DNA of 64,000 nucleotides from Prunella strophiata (taxonomy: Eukaryota > Chordata > Aves > Passeriformes > Prunellidae): the NCBI GenBank assembly GCA_036583965.1, contig JAZBQD010000027.1, forward strand, positions 20,077,001 through 20,141,000. Direction: 5' to 3'. A program made the position numbers and the translations under genes. The notes below the pieces were generated by a model. That model had not been told where the DNA came from, did no database searches, and saw nothing but the letters and a program-made list of their open reading frames with translations. Shown here one piece after another: positions 52,301 to 62,401 of this stretch (position 1 is the stretch's first letter; the number at the start of each line of letters is the position of its first letter).

Positions 52301-52735
52301 CCCTGAATGCAGTGCTGCCCCTCTGGCCAGCAGCAGCAAAGAAACCCTCTGAGCATGCTGACCCCTCTGGGACACCTGAGCTGCAGTACAGCACTGCCAG
52401 AGAAAGCCAGCAGCTTTCTGAGCCATTTTTGGGGATGACAGGACATCCTGGGCTGCAGTGCACCACTGCCAGAGAAAGCCAGCAGCTTTCTGAGCCATTT
52501 TTTGGGGGATGACAGGACATCTGGGCTGCAGTGCACCACTGCCAGAGAAAGCCAGCAGCTTTCTGAGCCATTTTTGGGGGATGGACAGGACATCTGGGCT
52601 GCAGTGCACCACTGCCAGAGAAGGCCAGCAGCTTTCTGAGCCATTTTTTGGGGATGACAGCTGAACACAGCTGATTTGTATTGGCTTTGCTAGTCTACTT
52701 CTCACAAGTATGGGCAGTATCAAGGTATGTCTCAT
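52097..52735 (-). other. 212-codon open frame created by the minisatellite; probably not a gene
   Basis: The minus strand is open from an ATG at 52735 to 52097, the longest ATG frame among those examined. Its middle is the tandem repeat. Because 73 is not a multiple of three, successive units are translated in different frames, giving in turn NGSESCW...SLAVVHCSP, KWLRKLLAFSGSGALQP and KMAQKAAGFLWQWCTAAQ. The repeat happens to lack stops in all three minus frames, so openness is not evidence of selection. Two further minus-strand frames (133 and 126 codons) overlap it. No signal peptide, membrane segment or known domain is evident, and a real coding repeat would normally keep one frame. Confidence 0.7.
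52307..52660. repeat. Minisatellite with 72-73 bp units
   Basis: Units begin with CTGCAGT at 52381, 52453, 52526 and 52599, giving lengths of 72, 73 and 73, with a last partial unit ending at 52660. The units are nearly identical: each holds ACTGCCAGAGAAAGCCAGCA, then GCTTTCTGAGCCATTTTT and GGGGATGACAGGACATCTGG. The main differences are in the length of the T and G runs. A much more diverged 74-base stretch at 52307-52380 may be an ancestral unit. The near-identity of the central units implies recent expansion or gene conversion. Confidence 0.92.
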
Positions 52736-54013
52736 CTATGGCCTCCCACCATCAAAGCAGTTTGCTTGTACATCACACTGGGCTTATCCTGTCTGGCATC
52801 ACCCCAGGGTGTTCCCACAAGGCTGTAAGTCTCCTGATGCTTGCAATGCTGTCAGTTAATATTTTGCTGTCTTTTTAGATGTTTGAGCCTGGTGAGAAGC
52901 TGCACAATACAAGAAAGTAGTGAATTCCTTTTAGATATAGATACTAGATGTGCATTTCTCTACTTTGTCTCTTTTGCCCCTAAGATACCTCAGCTAGTTC
53001 CTCGAGGGCTCTGCTGCAAGTTCAGGTTTTTTTTGTTGACTTTTTCTGTTGACCTCTGATTTCTCTAAAATTATCCTGCAGTCCATTCTTTTCTTAACTT
53101 TGGAATATCCTCATGATCCTTTTTTCTTAGTTTTGGTACTATCAAACATCCAGTAACATTAAAGCCTTCTGTAAGTCAGCAGCAAGAGAGCATTTAACGT
53201 TCAATATTTTCCACATCATCCATTATTTGTTGCCTCCTAAATAACAGACAGCCACAAGCCTTTCCTCTGGTTGTAGTGAAATTATTCTCTTTGATTCATG
53301 GGCAGTATATTATGGCTAAGAACCTCTACTGCTAAGAACACTTAGACAAAAGCTACCCAGGAAGAGCTTTACTTTCATCTTTGAAACTTTCCTTGATTTG
53401 CAAGCATTAGAGAGGATTACCTAACACATTTTTACATTAAGAGCAAAATAAAGAGCATAGGCTAAAAATGTGAAAGTCCAAGTGCCTGAAAGTAAAACAC
53501 CAGAATCACAGACCACTGTCAAATCCTTTGATTCAGTGGTCATTTCCATTAAGTTGTGTATTTTCCTTTAATTTACTCCATATTACTGTACTTTGTGGCT
53601 TTTCCCTGGGGATTTAGTTTTGCTCTACCTCAGCCTTGTATAGTGTACAGCATATTTTCAATAAAATAATTAATTTTTCAACTTTCATATTGCTTTTTTC
53701 ATCTTCTTTTATCAGTGACCCCCAGGTTGCTGCACAGAGCAATTTTTGCATGTGACACTGACAGAACTGCTTTTCATCAGACCAGACAACAGCAGCAGAA
53801 CAAGGACATTTTACATTAATGATGAAGGTCCTGACAACAACATCAGAGCCAAATTGTTTACATTCACTGATTCTGTTCTTCAGTGTGGTAATTAGGTACA
53901 CACACCCCAATGCACTGCCTTTGTAAAAGATCAGAGCCCAATGGGTTTTGTTAAGTTGTATGCTTGTTATTACTTTTCATCACGCACTCGTTATGGTAAC
54001 TACTACCTTTCCA

Positions 54014-54014
<1 letters not shown>
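52736..54014. other. Non-coding stretch, nothing recognised
   Basis: AT-rich sequence with frames under 100 codons and no family resemblance. No transposon end or RNA gene was seen. Confidence 0.5.

Positions 54015-54049
<35 letters not shown>
54015..54049. repeat. Poly-A tract (35 A), longest in the window
   Basis: Thirty-five uninterrupted A followed by GAAGAAATCATT. There is no AATAAA signal just upstream, no intronless gene body and no matching flanks, so a processed pseudogene is not supported. Length calls here may be affected by sequencing error. Confidence 0.9.
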
Positions 54050-54051
<2 letters not shown>

Positions 54052-55624
54052 AGAAATCATTAATTACTCCTGGTTTTCAACTGAGCTAGACACCACATGC
54101 ATAATTTCTAGGAGGTAGGAATGGGAGGTGTTTTGGAAGGATATGCTTACACCTGGGTTATGTGCCTGTACTGGCTTGGAGAGGATACAGTACAGCTGTG
54201 TACCATATAGATTCATCAGAGTTCTTCTTATAAAATGTACCCACATGAAGAGAGGTATTTTATGTCTGCAATTGGCTATCATTGGTTTCATGGTCAGCAG
54301 TACCCCTCCATCAGGGATTATCTTAGGATAAATGAAAAGAGAGATTGTTTTCATGCTACTAAGATGCAGAGAATGAAAAAGGAATAATTGCCAGCACTGG
54401 TTACTGTTATTTTGAGCAGTTGCTCAAGAGGATAGAAAACAGAAGGAGCTGCAGTTTCCTTTTATAGGCAAATTGGTTTATGACCAATATTTAGGCAAGA
54501 CAGAAAATTCCCTTTTCTTCTCAGTTAATTTTGATCTCACTGGACTGCTTGTACAACATCACCATGCTAATATGAAGAGAGACATCATCTGGTCCATGTA
54601 GGCAGAGTACACTTGTCAGTGTTTATGATTACAGAAGTCAAGCTGCTTTCAAGTCACATTCAGAAACACTGAAAATGTGTGTCTTTTGATAGCCTGCCAG
54701 TAGTGTATAGATATATAACCAGTATGGTTACAGCACATCATAAAATTTTATTTCCTGCAGATTTGTCTGCCACAGAACATTTACTCCCTGTCAAAAAGGT
54801 AAAAAAAAAAATATGCTAACAGCTCTGGGTTTCCTCTACACACTCTGAAATTTCTGAAACCATCCCTACAGCTACTGTTTTTTTCCATCTTGCAGCATTT
54901 GATATACTCTACTTTTGATGTATGAGGAGAATTTATCTTTAGAAATGGATTATTTTCATATTGGTATCTAGGGAACAGCAGCTTCTGGAGATATGATTTA
55001 ATTTGGGTCTCCTCCATGAGGCTTAGGCAGGAGCCTGCTGCATGGCCCTGCACATCATCTCTTTCTGGAAAGAGCCTTCACAGGGTGACACTAACCTGGT
55101 TTGTCACAGCCAGGTATTGCTTGGCTCAAGCCTGTCAAAGCAGAGATGAATGCAGAGCAGAGCCTTTGCCAGCTCAGTTGTTTTGTGCTTGCCAAATTCA
55201 GGGGCTAAGAAGTCCCTCCTGGGCTATCTAATGGAGCAAGTGTTTCTGTGCTGTGTCTCAGGGCTCCTGGTACAGAACCCAAACTCAGCTGAGGGGGGCT
55301 GAGCAGTGGCCCTCAGCTAAATAATTAGAGACCAGTCTGGAGCCACCTGGAACTCAGCACTCCTTGAACTCTTTACTTAAGTCATCCTGTATCATCAAAT
55401 TGCCTGAAGATCTTTATGCCAAACCCTTCATACAACTGAGCATTCCCTCCTACAGCAACATAAAACAATCCAGGTGTGATCCCAGTGTCGCCCTGATTTT
55501 TTAAGTTTCTCTAAAGCCTTCTGATGTTTACATTCTTGTGCAGAACTTTCTCACACACTTTTTGCAAATAAGTTATAGTTTTGTCTTCCTCTATGGGGAA
55601 AGAGCAACTTGATGGACTGTTGAG
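54050..55624. other. Non-coding stretch, nothing recognised
   Basis: AT-rich at first, becoming more GC-rich after about 55000. Frames up to 96 codons overlap on both strands and are not recognisable. No transposon wording was seen. Confidence 0.5.
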
Positions 55625-56344
55625 TTGTCCAGTGGCATTGAGGAGGTGGCACTGTCACCCTCCAATGACACTGGGATTTCAGAAAACTATAAATGGAGTC
55701 AGAATTCAATAAACTTCCTCCTTTTGCTCGTGCACCTTGCAAAGAGCTGCTGTCCTCATCGTGTTGTTTGTGCTCTACAGCCACAATCCCAGTGCAGACA
55801 TTGGCAAGCCCAGGTTTTTACTGTTCCTACTCAGACCATCCCCCAGTGTAGATGGATCAATCCCACAGCACTCATGCTGAAAAGGGCAGGGAATGTGCAC
55901 AGCTCACATCCATCCAGCACCTGGCTCAGCTCTTCCAGCAAGTGCTCTGCCCCAAGGTTGAAGAGGAAAAAACTTAAATTTAATCCTCACATTCAGGAAG
56001 CAAAATTCAGGTCCATAACAGAGCAGCAGTCCTGTGCCAGAGGTTCATCCAGCCCTTTTCCATGTGGGGGCTCTCCCAGCAGTTCCCCAGGGAAGTTCCC
56101 ATTCCCAAGGCAGCCTCAGCAGAGCCCCAGCTCAGCCAGTGCCCCTGCAGGGTCTCAGCAGCCCCAGCTGAGCTCTGAGCCAGCACTCAGGTGTGCAGAG
56201 CCTCCACCTGCCTCTCCTGACTCCAGGAGCTGCCCTGCCTGCACCAGACAAGGATTTTCCAAGAAGTTCTCTGATGGCACTGTGCACATGGGAGAAGCAA
56301 ACCAGAGTCACCAGCTGACTGAGCTCAGCCACCCCCAGGGATGA
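55625..56344 (+). other. 239-codon open frame in a GC-rich patch; coding status doubtful
   Basis: This frame is stop-free for 239 codons but its first codon is TTG; the first in-frame ATG is codon 84 (55874), leaving about 156 residues. The predicted C-terminal half is rich in Ser, Pro, Gln and Ala with no recognisable domain, coiled coil or membrane segment except a short Leu-rich stretch (residues 31-38). It lies in a GC-rich but CpG-poor block (55740-56340), which alone lengthens open frames; a 93-codon frame on the opposite strand overlaps its end. No CpG-island promoter and no clear splice sites frame it. I read it as a chance open frame, but it is the longest in the window and could be tested against transcript data. 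Confidence 0.5.
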
Positions 56345-57078
56345 CACAAGAGCTCTGATGTACCAGCAATAGCTGGGGGTACTTTCTGACACCATTAAGG
56401 ACTTCTTGAACAACTCTGGCCAAACTACAACCCTCTCCTTGCTAGAGTTTTAATGAAAACAGCTTTCTTGCATGGTATGTGTGGCACAGACTTTTGGGGA
56501 AGGAATATCTTACACAATTTGCTTCCAATTAAATTTTCTTTCTGTCCTAAACTATGCAGCGGACAGGTAGAGGTTTTCCATTCTTAGGTGTTTTTGTGTT
56601 GACAGAGGAAATCCACAGTTCCAGAAAGCCTGAACAGACAAAACCCTCAAAATTACTTCCTAACTAAATGTTTAATTTTACCTTAAGCCTCTTAGTACAT
56701 ACCATGCAGGAAACATCAGAATTATACATTTAAATGAAATAATTTATCACAACAGATTACCCAGAGGACTATTTTCTGAGGAAAAATGATTAGTTTTAGT
56801 GAACAAACAGCTGCTAGCATTTTTTTCTGAAAAATTCCCAAGCAATTTTAATTAAATAATAGTAATACCACTCTCAAACTCTATTTGTGTGCCTCTACTT
56901 TCTCCTAAGTAAATGGGATGCTCCCAAGACTACAGGGAGGAAACCCCCCCTAATTTTTAGCATTAGGAAAAGGAAGAATAACAGAAACCAGTGCACTCCT
57001 GTGAGTGCATGTGCAACCACCCCCACACTGCATCTGGCCACACAGCAGTGCAGTCTGTTATGAGCAGCTGCATTGAAG

Positions 57079-57290
57079 TCACAGACTCATTTAGATCGGA
57101 AAAAACCTTTAAGATCATCAGATCCAACCATTAACCCAGCCCTGCTGAGGCCACAGGTGAACCCTGTCACTAGGTATCACATCTTTGTGTCATTTAAATA
57201 CTGCCAGGCAATGTTGACCTCTTTCACTTTCCCAGGCAGCCCATTCCATCCAGCTAATACTTTTACAATTAAAAACTGAGAGTCTTTCAG
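57079..57290 (-). mobile_element. CR1 LINE, truncated 3' end (reverse orientation)
   Basis: Reading along the plus strand gives the reverse complement of a CR1 end: TCACAGACTCATTTAGATCG, then AAACCTTTAAGATCATCAGA, TCCAACCATTAACCCAGCCC, TTAAATACTGCCAGG and CCAGGCAGCCCATTCCATCC. This is the familiar avian order for an element on the minus strand. It is more diverged than the copy at 43958 and fades near 57290, probably after the TTTCAGTGAAAG patch. It is 5'-truncated and without coding capacity. Confidence 0.9.
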
Positions 57291-60200
57291 TGAAAGACAT
57301 GCTGAAATAGAAACCCATTCAAAGAGTTTTCACCAGCCTGGGTGAAAATATTTGTACCTCTGTCCTGCTAGTGCTAGGAAGGACCTCTCACTTCAAAGCC
57401 TGCTGTTCTTCCCCCAGGCAAGTGAAAATACTGCCTGATGAGCATGGCTGAGGGCTGGATTCAGGCTCACTTCAGCAAAAATGTGAAAATCAAGTTATTT
57501 CAGATTTTACACTCGAGCCACTGCCCCTTGGGCACGTTTCCCTACAAAAGCTGGGAAGGAATTTCCAAGGACCATTCTCTGGGTGCAGGCTTTGAACTGG
57601 AGCACAGCGTGGGCCACTGCAACTCTTTTTAGACTACATTTTAAGCAGCAAAGCTAAGCTTTGCATTCAGAGTGATAATGGCCCAAACACAGCAGTGTTG
57701 TGAGCCTTATGTGCTATTAGCTGCATTATTTTATGTGCACCAGCTCTGAATGTCTTCTGTCAATACTGCAGCAATATTTTTGTTTGGTTCGGTGCTCTCC
57801 TCTTTATGAAAGTACAATAGCATGTACCTAATCCCTGCTAGGAAGCCTGGTTTACACAGACCTCAGAAAGCTACATTTGAGTTGAAAACAATCTCTGTAT
57901 CTGGGGGTTTTGAGAGAGTCATAATATTTCTATTTTTATTGTCATTGTGTCTTTTTTACAAGTTCCTAAGCACATGCAGAATAAATACATCCAATTCCGT
58001 GTAGAGTTTTTCAGTACAATAGGCATTTATGACAAGTAAATTGCCAAGAAAACATTTGCAATGCATATAATTTTCATGTGAAATCAGACCTTTAAAATAG
58101 AAGTAATTTTTTTCAGAGTTCCACAGTTTTTACAGCAAAAGCTTGAGGAAAGAGTGTTTCCCTTCTGAGAAATAAAGCAATAAGATAATTGCAGAGCTGC
58201 TGTGAACCATTTGGCAAAAGCTGCTTGCCATATTTGAGATTATCCCTATGGTAGGTTTTACTTTTTCTCATAAACCTTAAAGTAGCTATTAGATGAATAG
58301 TAATGAATGAGCCTGGAGAAATACCCATATTTGGCCATGAAACCAAAAGAATATTAGTATGTTACTGTTTTACTCTAAGGAGATAATGGAAAGGCAGATT
58401 AACTGAAGGAAAAAATGGCTGGATCATGTTCTGTATGAAAACAAGAGGAGTCTTAACCTGGACATTAACTAAGAATGGAAGGACTCTTGAAGGGAATCAA
58501 CCTAATTCTCTTTTTATTTTAATAATGTGCCATCCTCTTATGTTTCTAGCTAGCAAGTTATAAATGGAAGGAAAAATTAAAAAAGGGAAATGGCAGCACT
58601 GAAATCAGAAATTCTGAAACATTTCCCCTTGAGTTTTCCCTCAATGTAAGAGAACACAATTAGAAATCTGGACAACTGCAGGCCACAGCAAGCAGGGCAG
58701 CAGTACAGTCTGAAGGGGAGTTGCACTTCATGAACCAGGAAATTAAAAATAAACAAATTACTATTAGCACGGGAAAGTGTGGATTTCACACTTTCCAACA
58801 GCATATAACATGTGTTGCTAGCTCCAGGAATTTGTGCAATTATGCTCTATGGTGCAACTGCTCATTCCAGGCCAAAACAGGGCAGCAAAATCAATCAGGC
58901 AGAGAAGCCAGAAATGCCCTGAGCACCAAGTCAGCTTTTCAGCCACTCTGCTGTAATATAGTCATCACAAATATTAAAATCTGTAACAAACAAAATTGCA
59001 AGTACTTAAGATGCTTATTCTGCAGGGTTCAGTGCTTCACTGACACACCTGAAGGCTGGTGGTAGAACTACAGCAACCAGGGGTATTTATGATGAGCTGC
59101 TTTTCATTATGAGATGTAAATCTTACCATGTTTTTAATTTCAACTGTCAAGCCCAGTGATATTTCTAAATATGCCACTGAACACACTTAGCTATGTAGAC
59201 CTTTTATTAAATATTGAAAATTCTGAACTATGAATGAATATACTGTCATCCCAGTTCAAAAAAAAAAAAAAAAAAAAAGGGTAGCTCTATTTTAATAATT
59301 GTAATAAACTCATAGCTGAATTTGATTTTCTAGTCACAAATGACCACTCATATTGTGAGAACTGAATGTTGACTCTGATCTTTATTGGGGGCTAAATGGA
59401 AAAATGTGATGACTTTTCAAACCTACAAGAAATTGTTTGAGGAAAGAGTTCCTATAGTCAGTGTTGTGTCACTGAAGAGTCCCATGACCACTGAAAAGAG
59501 TTCTCTCTTTCTCTCTCTCCACACTCAACAGCCTGAACATAAGTTTAAGAAAAACGGCAATAAATAAAATTTCTGATGTGCCAATGCAAAGAGTTTTTGG
59601 TTTGGCTGTTTGTTCAGAGCTGTAGGGTTACTTGACTTATTTTGTGCAGGTTTGAACTGGTTTATTTTAATTTCAGGGTTTCACACAGGAGTTATGCAGA
59701 CTCTGTTGCTGCTGTCACCTCTTTACCAATTTTATAAATCTAGTAAATTATTAATGAATTATTAGTCAGATTTTGGGCTCCAATCTAAGCTTATGACACA
59801 CTACATGAAATCAGAGCATGCTGTAAAACAGGGCATGGGTTTACTAGTCCCAGTTTGAGACAAACATGGGCTACTGTGAGCTATACTTCCTTTTCAGAGA
59901 GCTCATGAAAGAAGCTCTTGTAAGGCAGCAACGATTTGCATTATTCCTTTTAGAATAATGTGTGCAAAGAACCAAGAGGAGGAAATAATGAGTGGGATTT
60001 CTAGAGAAATTGTAGATCACAACCCTTCTCTGTAACTGCATTCACAGCCCCACTAACCATTTCTAGTGGTTGCACTGACAGGAAAATTGCATGCTCTTGT
60101 TCTGAGTGGGTAATACTAGACACGAGCAAAGGTGTGCCTCTGCACATCTCACGAGGAGAAGAAATTACCGTCAGAGTTTGTGAAGCTGTTGAAAGCAAAA

Positions 60201-60336
60201 ATGAGATTCTGCTGTAGAGGAGTGCTGCAATGACTACATTTGCACAGATAATGACAGTGTTTCAGTATTTCTAGCTCAGTGTGCTAATCAGTGAGGTTTG
60301 ACTCCTGTCCCTCTGGATCACTGTGTCACAGTGAAT
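57291..60336. other. Non-coding stretch, nothing recognised
   Basis: AT-rich sequence with frames under 115 codons and no family match. It includes a 21-base A tract at 59258-59278 and a short CT-rich run at 59499-59520. Confidence 0.5.
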
Positions 60337-60372
60337 CGCACGGACTCCGCGCCGCGGGGATGCCGAGAAACG
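60337..60372. other. Isolated cluster of eight CpG dinucleotides
   Basis: CpGs fall at 60337, 60341, 60348, 60350, 60353, 60355, 60364 and 60371, eight in 35 bases, around the word CCGCGCCGCGGGG, which includes a SacII-type CCGCGG. The surrounding kilobases have only scattered CpGs. It is far too short for a standard CpG island and has no recognisable first exon beside it. An unmethylated regulatory core, a recent small insertion or an assembly artefact could each explain it. Confidence 0.8.
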
Positions 60373-62360
60373 AGCTGGCTTTACACTCTTCTCCAAAAAC
60401 CACTATTGCCCTGCATGGTATTTATGTGACCTACCACACATTGCCACATTCAGCAGCACCCTTTAATGCCCTAATGTGAGGGGTGACCATGTGGTGTTCA
60501 CTCCTCTGGCAGGCTCCTGTCTGTAGAGCAGCTGCCAGGTCCCATTTCCTCTCCCCAAGGTCTGGCAGAGACAAGGTTCTCTCTGCTGCCATGGAATTCT
60601 GAAGGCACTGCCCACAGCCTGCAGCTCAATTCCATCTTATCAACCATCTGCACATCATAGTAATCTGATGCTACTCTTCCTGAAGATGCCAGAAAATAAT
60701 ATTTTAAGTAAAATCAGTGCAGAAAACAGTGGCTATTGGTCTAATCCCTGAATTAAAGTGCCACAACTGTGTATAATATTCCAAAGAAAACTAACAATAT
60801 TTCCTCTGGGATTTCCCAGGACTAAACTACCCCTTACATTCTCTGCTCAGGTTAGTAAGAGAGCAGTGTGCCAGAGACAAAAGTGAAACGTCCACAGCAT
60901 GTGTTTTCAGATATTTTGACAAAAATAGTGAAAAATACTAACAATAACCATAAAATGAATGCAAACTAACCTGTTATTTTTTTAACTTGTGTGTCACTAT
61001 ACTTGATGTAGACACCAGAGTCATATTACTTGCATTTATTAGCTAAAAAAAAACCAAAGCAAACCCCAACCAGAAAAACAGAACCCAGTGGAATTTTGTC
61101 ATATTTAGACAGGAATTTTATCTAAGATATCTGGATAAGCCATAGGAGGGAAAGAAAAGCAAAACTCATTTTCCAATTAATATTCTTCATTTTGTGCCTG
61201 TGGAGGGTGAAGACCATTGTTTCCCATGACTATTGCAAAACTCCTAATGTTCTAGAGATGTTAGATCACATGAGAAAGAATTAAAACTCATCTTTTCTAA
61301 ATTCAAATCCTTCACTTCATTTTTCCCACTGATAGGTACGGCTTATCTTTTATTTTGAAATCTGGCTTGTTTGGTTTCACGCTACAAGTCAATAACAAAT
61401 TCCTATATTAATTATTACCTGCTTTGTTTAATGATACTATTTCAGTTCCAAAATTAGGAAAGCCACTTTTTTTTCCATCCATATACATGACTTGTTCTTT
61501 TAGATATTCTCTTTATTTCCCCATGCCTTCCATTTAATATAGATTTTAAGCCACTGAAAGTTTAAGCAATTAAATCTCAGCAGAAGATCATAAAGTCTTC
61601 CAATTAAAAGTAAACTCATATTTTGACCTGTGTAGCCTTTTATAATGCACCTTCCTTTATTTATTCAGTAGAAAGCTGCTACAGGAGAATTTAAGGTGGT
61701 AGCTATGGTACTTTTCTTCCCTCTGAAACCTGAGTCTGTCTCTGGTTATTATGCTCTTCCTTGGTTACCTGCTGCTTCCTAATCTTTCTGTCCCTGTGCT
61801 TGGGCTCACTGACAATAATCCATTTTAATTAAAGCTCTCTACCTCAGTATTAGGTCAAAAAGGAAAATGTAAAAAGTGATGGTTAAAAATACACATTTCA
61901 TTATCTTACTGGAATCAACCCAAACCTATTTTGCAATGTGGTTAATTTCCTTTGTTGTAAAGGAAATCTTCTGGCCCTACTTGGTTTATTATTTCGTTCA
62001 CTATTGTGCGCTGAAATATTGAAAAAAATGAGGTTTTTTGAGAAAGTGGTTCTGAAAGTATTTGTCTTCTATTTGAAATGTGCAATTTTATAACTGTACC
62101 TCCTGTTCAGGTTCCCTTCATATCAGCTTCAGGCAATGGACTTATTTTACTTGCACTCAGCAAAATTTTGAGTTCTGTGTATCTGGTATGACTCTATTAC
62201 TTTTTAAATGGTCTGAGAGTGAGATGCTTGGATACACAATAAATGGGGAGAGAAATATTTTTCTCGGGTTATTCTATTATGATTACAAGAATACCTTTTT
62301 TATATAAGAAAATATTTGTGAAAACTCTTCCTAAAGGTTTTCTTCATATAACATATAAGT
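60373..62360. other. Non-coding stretch, nothing recognised
   Basis: AT-rich sequence with no open frame above about 75 codons and no transposon wording. It holds copy B of a 19-base match at 61820-61838. Confidence 0.5.
61820..61838 (+). repeat. 19-base direct match, copy B
   Basis: Identical over 19 bases to 48268-48286, in the same orientation and 13.5 kb away. The bases after it (CTACCTCAG) differ from those after copy A (TTAGCAGAT). Confidence 0.6.
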
Positions 62361-62401
62361 TGATCTTTAAGTCCCTTTTAACCCAAGATATTCTATGATA
62401 C
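62361..62401 (+). mobile_element. CR1 LINE tail fragment
   Basis: TGATCTTTAAGTCCCTTTTA followed by ACCCAAGATATTCTATGATA is the standard end of avian CR1 elements, where GATCTTTAAGGTCCCTTCCAACCC precedes the ATTCTATGAT tail repeat. One tail unit is kept. The upstream sequence is not recognisably CR1, so only the last 41 bases remain or the insertion was extremely short. Confidence 0.85.

Noticed and set aside
54015..54049. Poly-A run as the tail of a processed pseudogene
   Set aside because: No gene body, no upstream polyadenylation signal and no matching flanking duplication were found; the same holds for the runs at 22532 and 59258.
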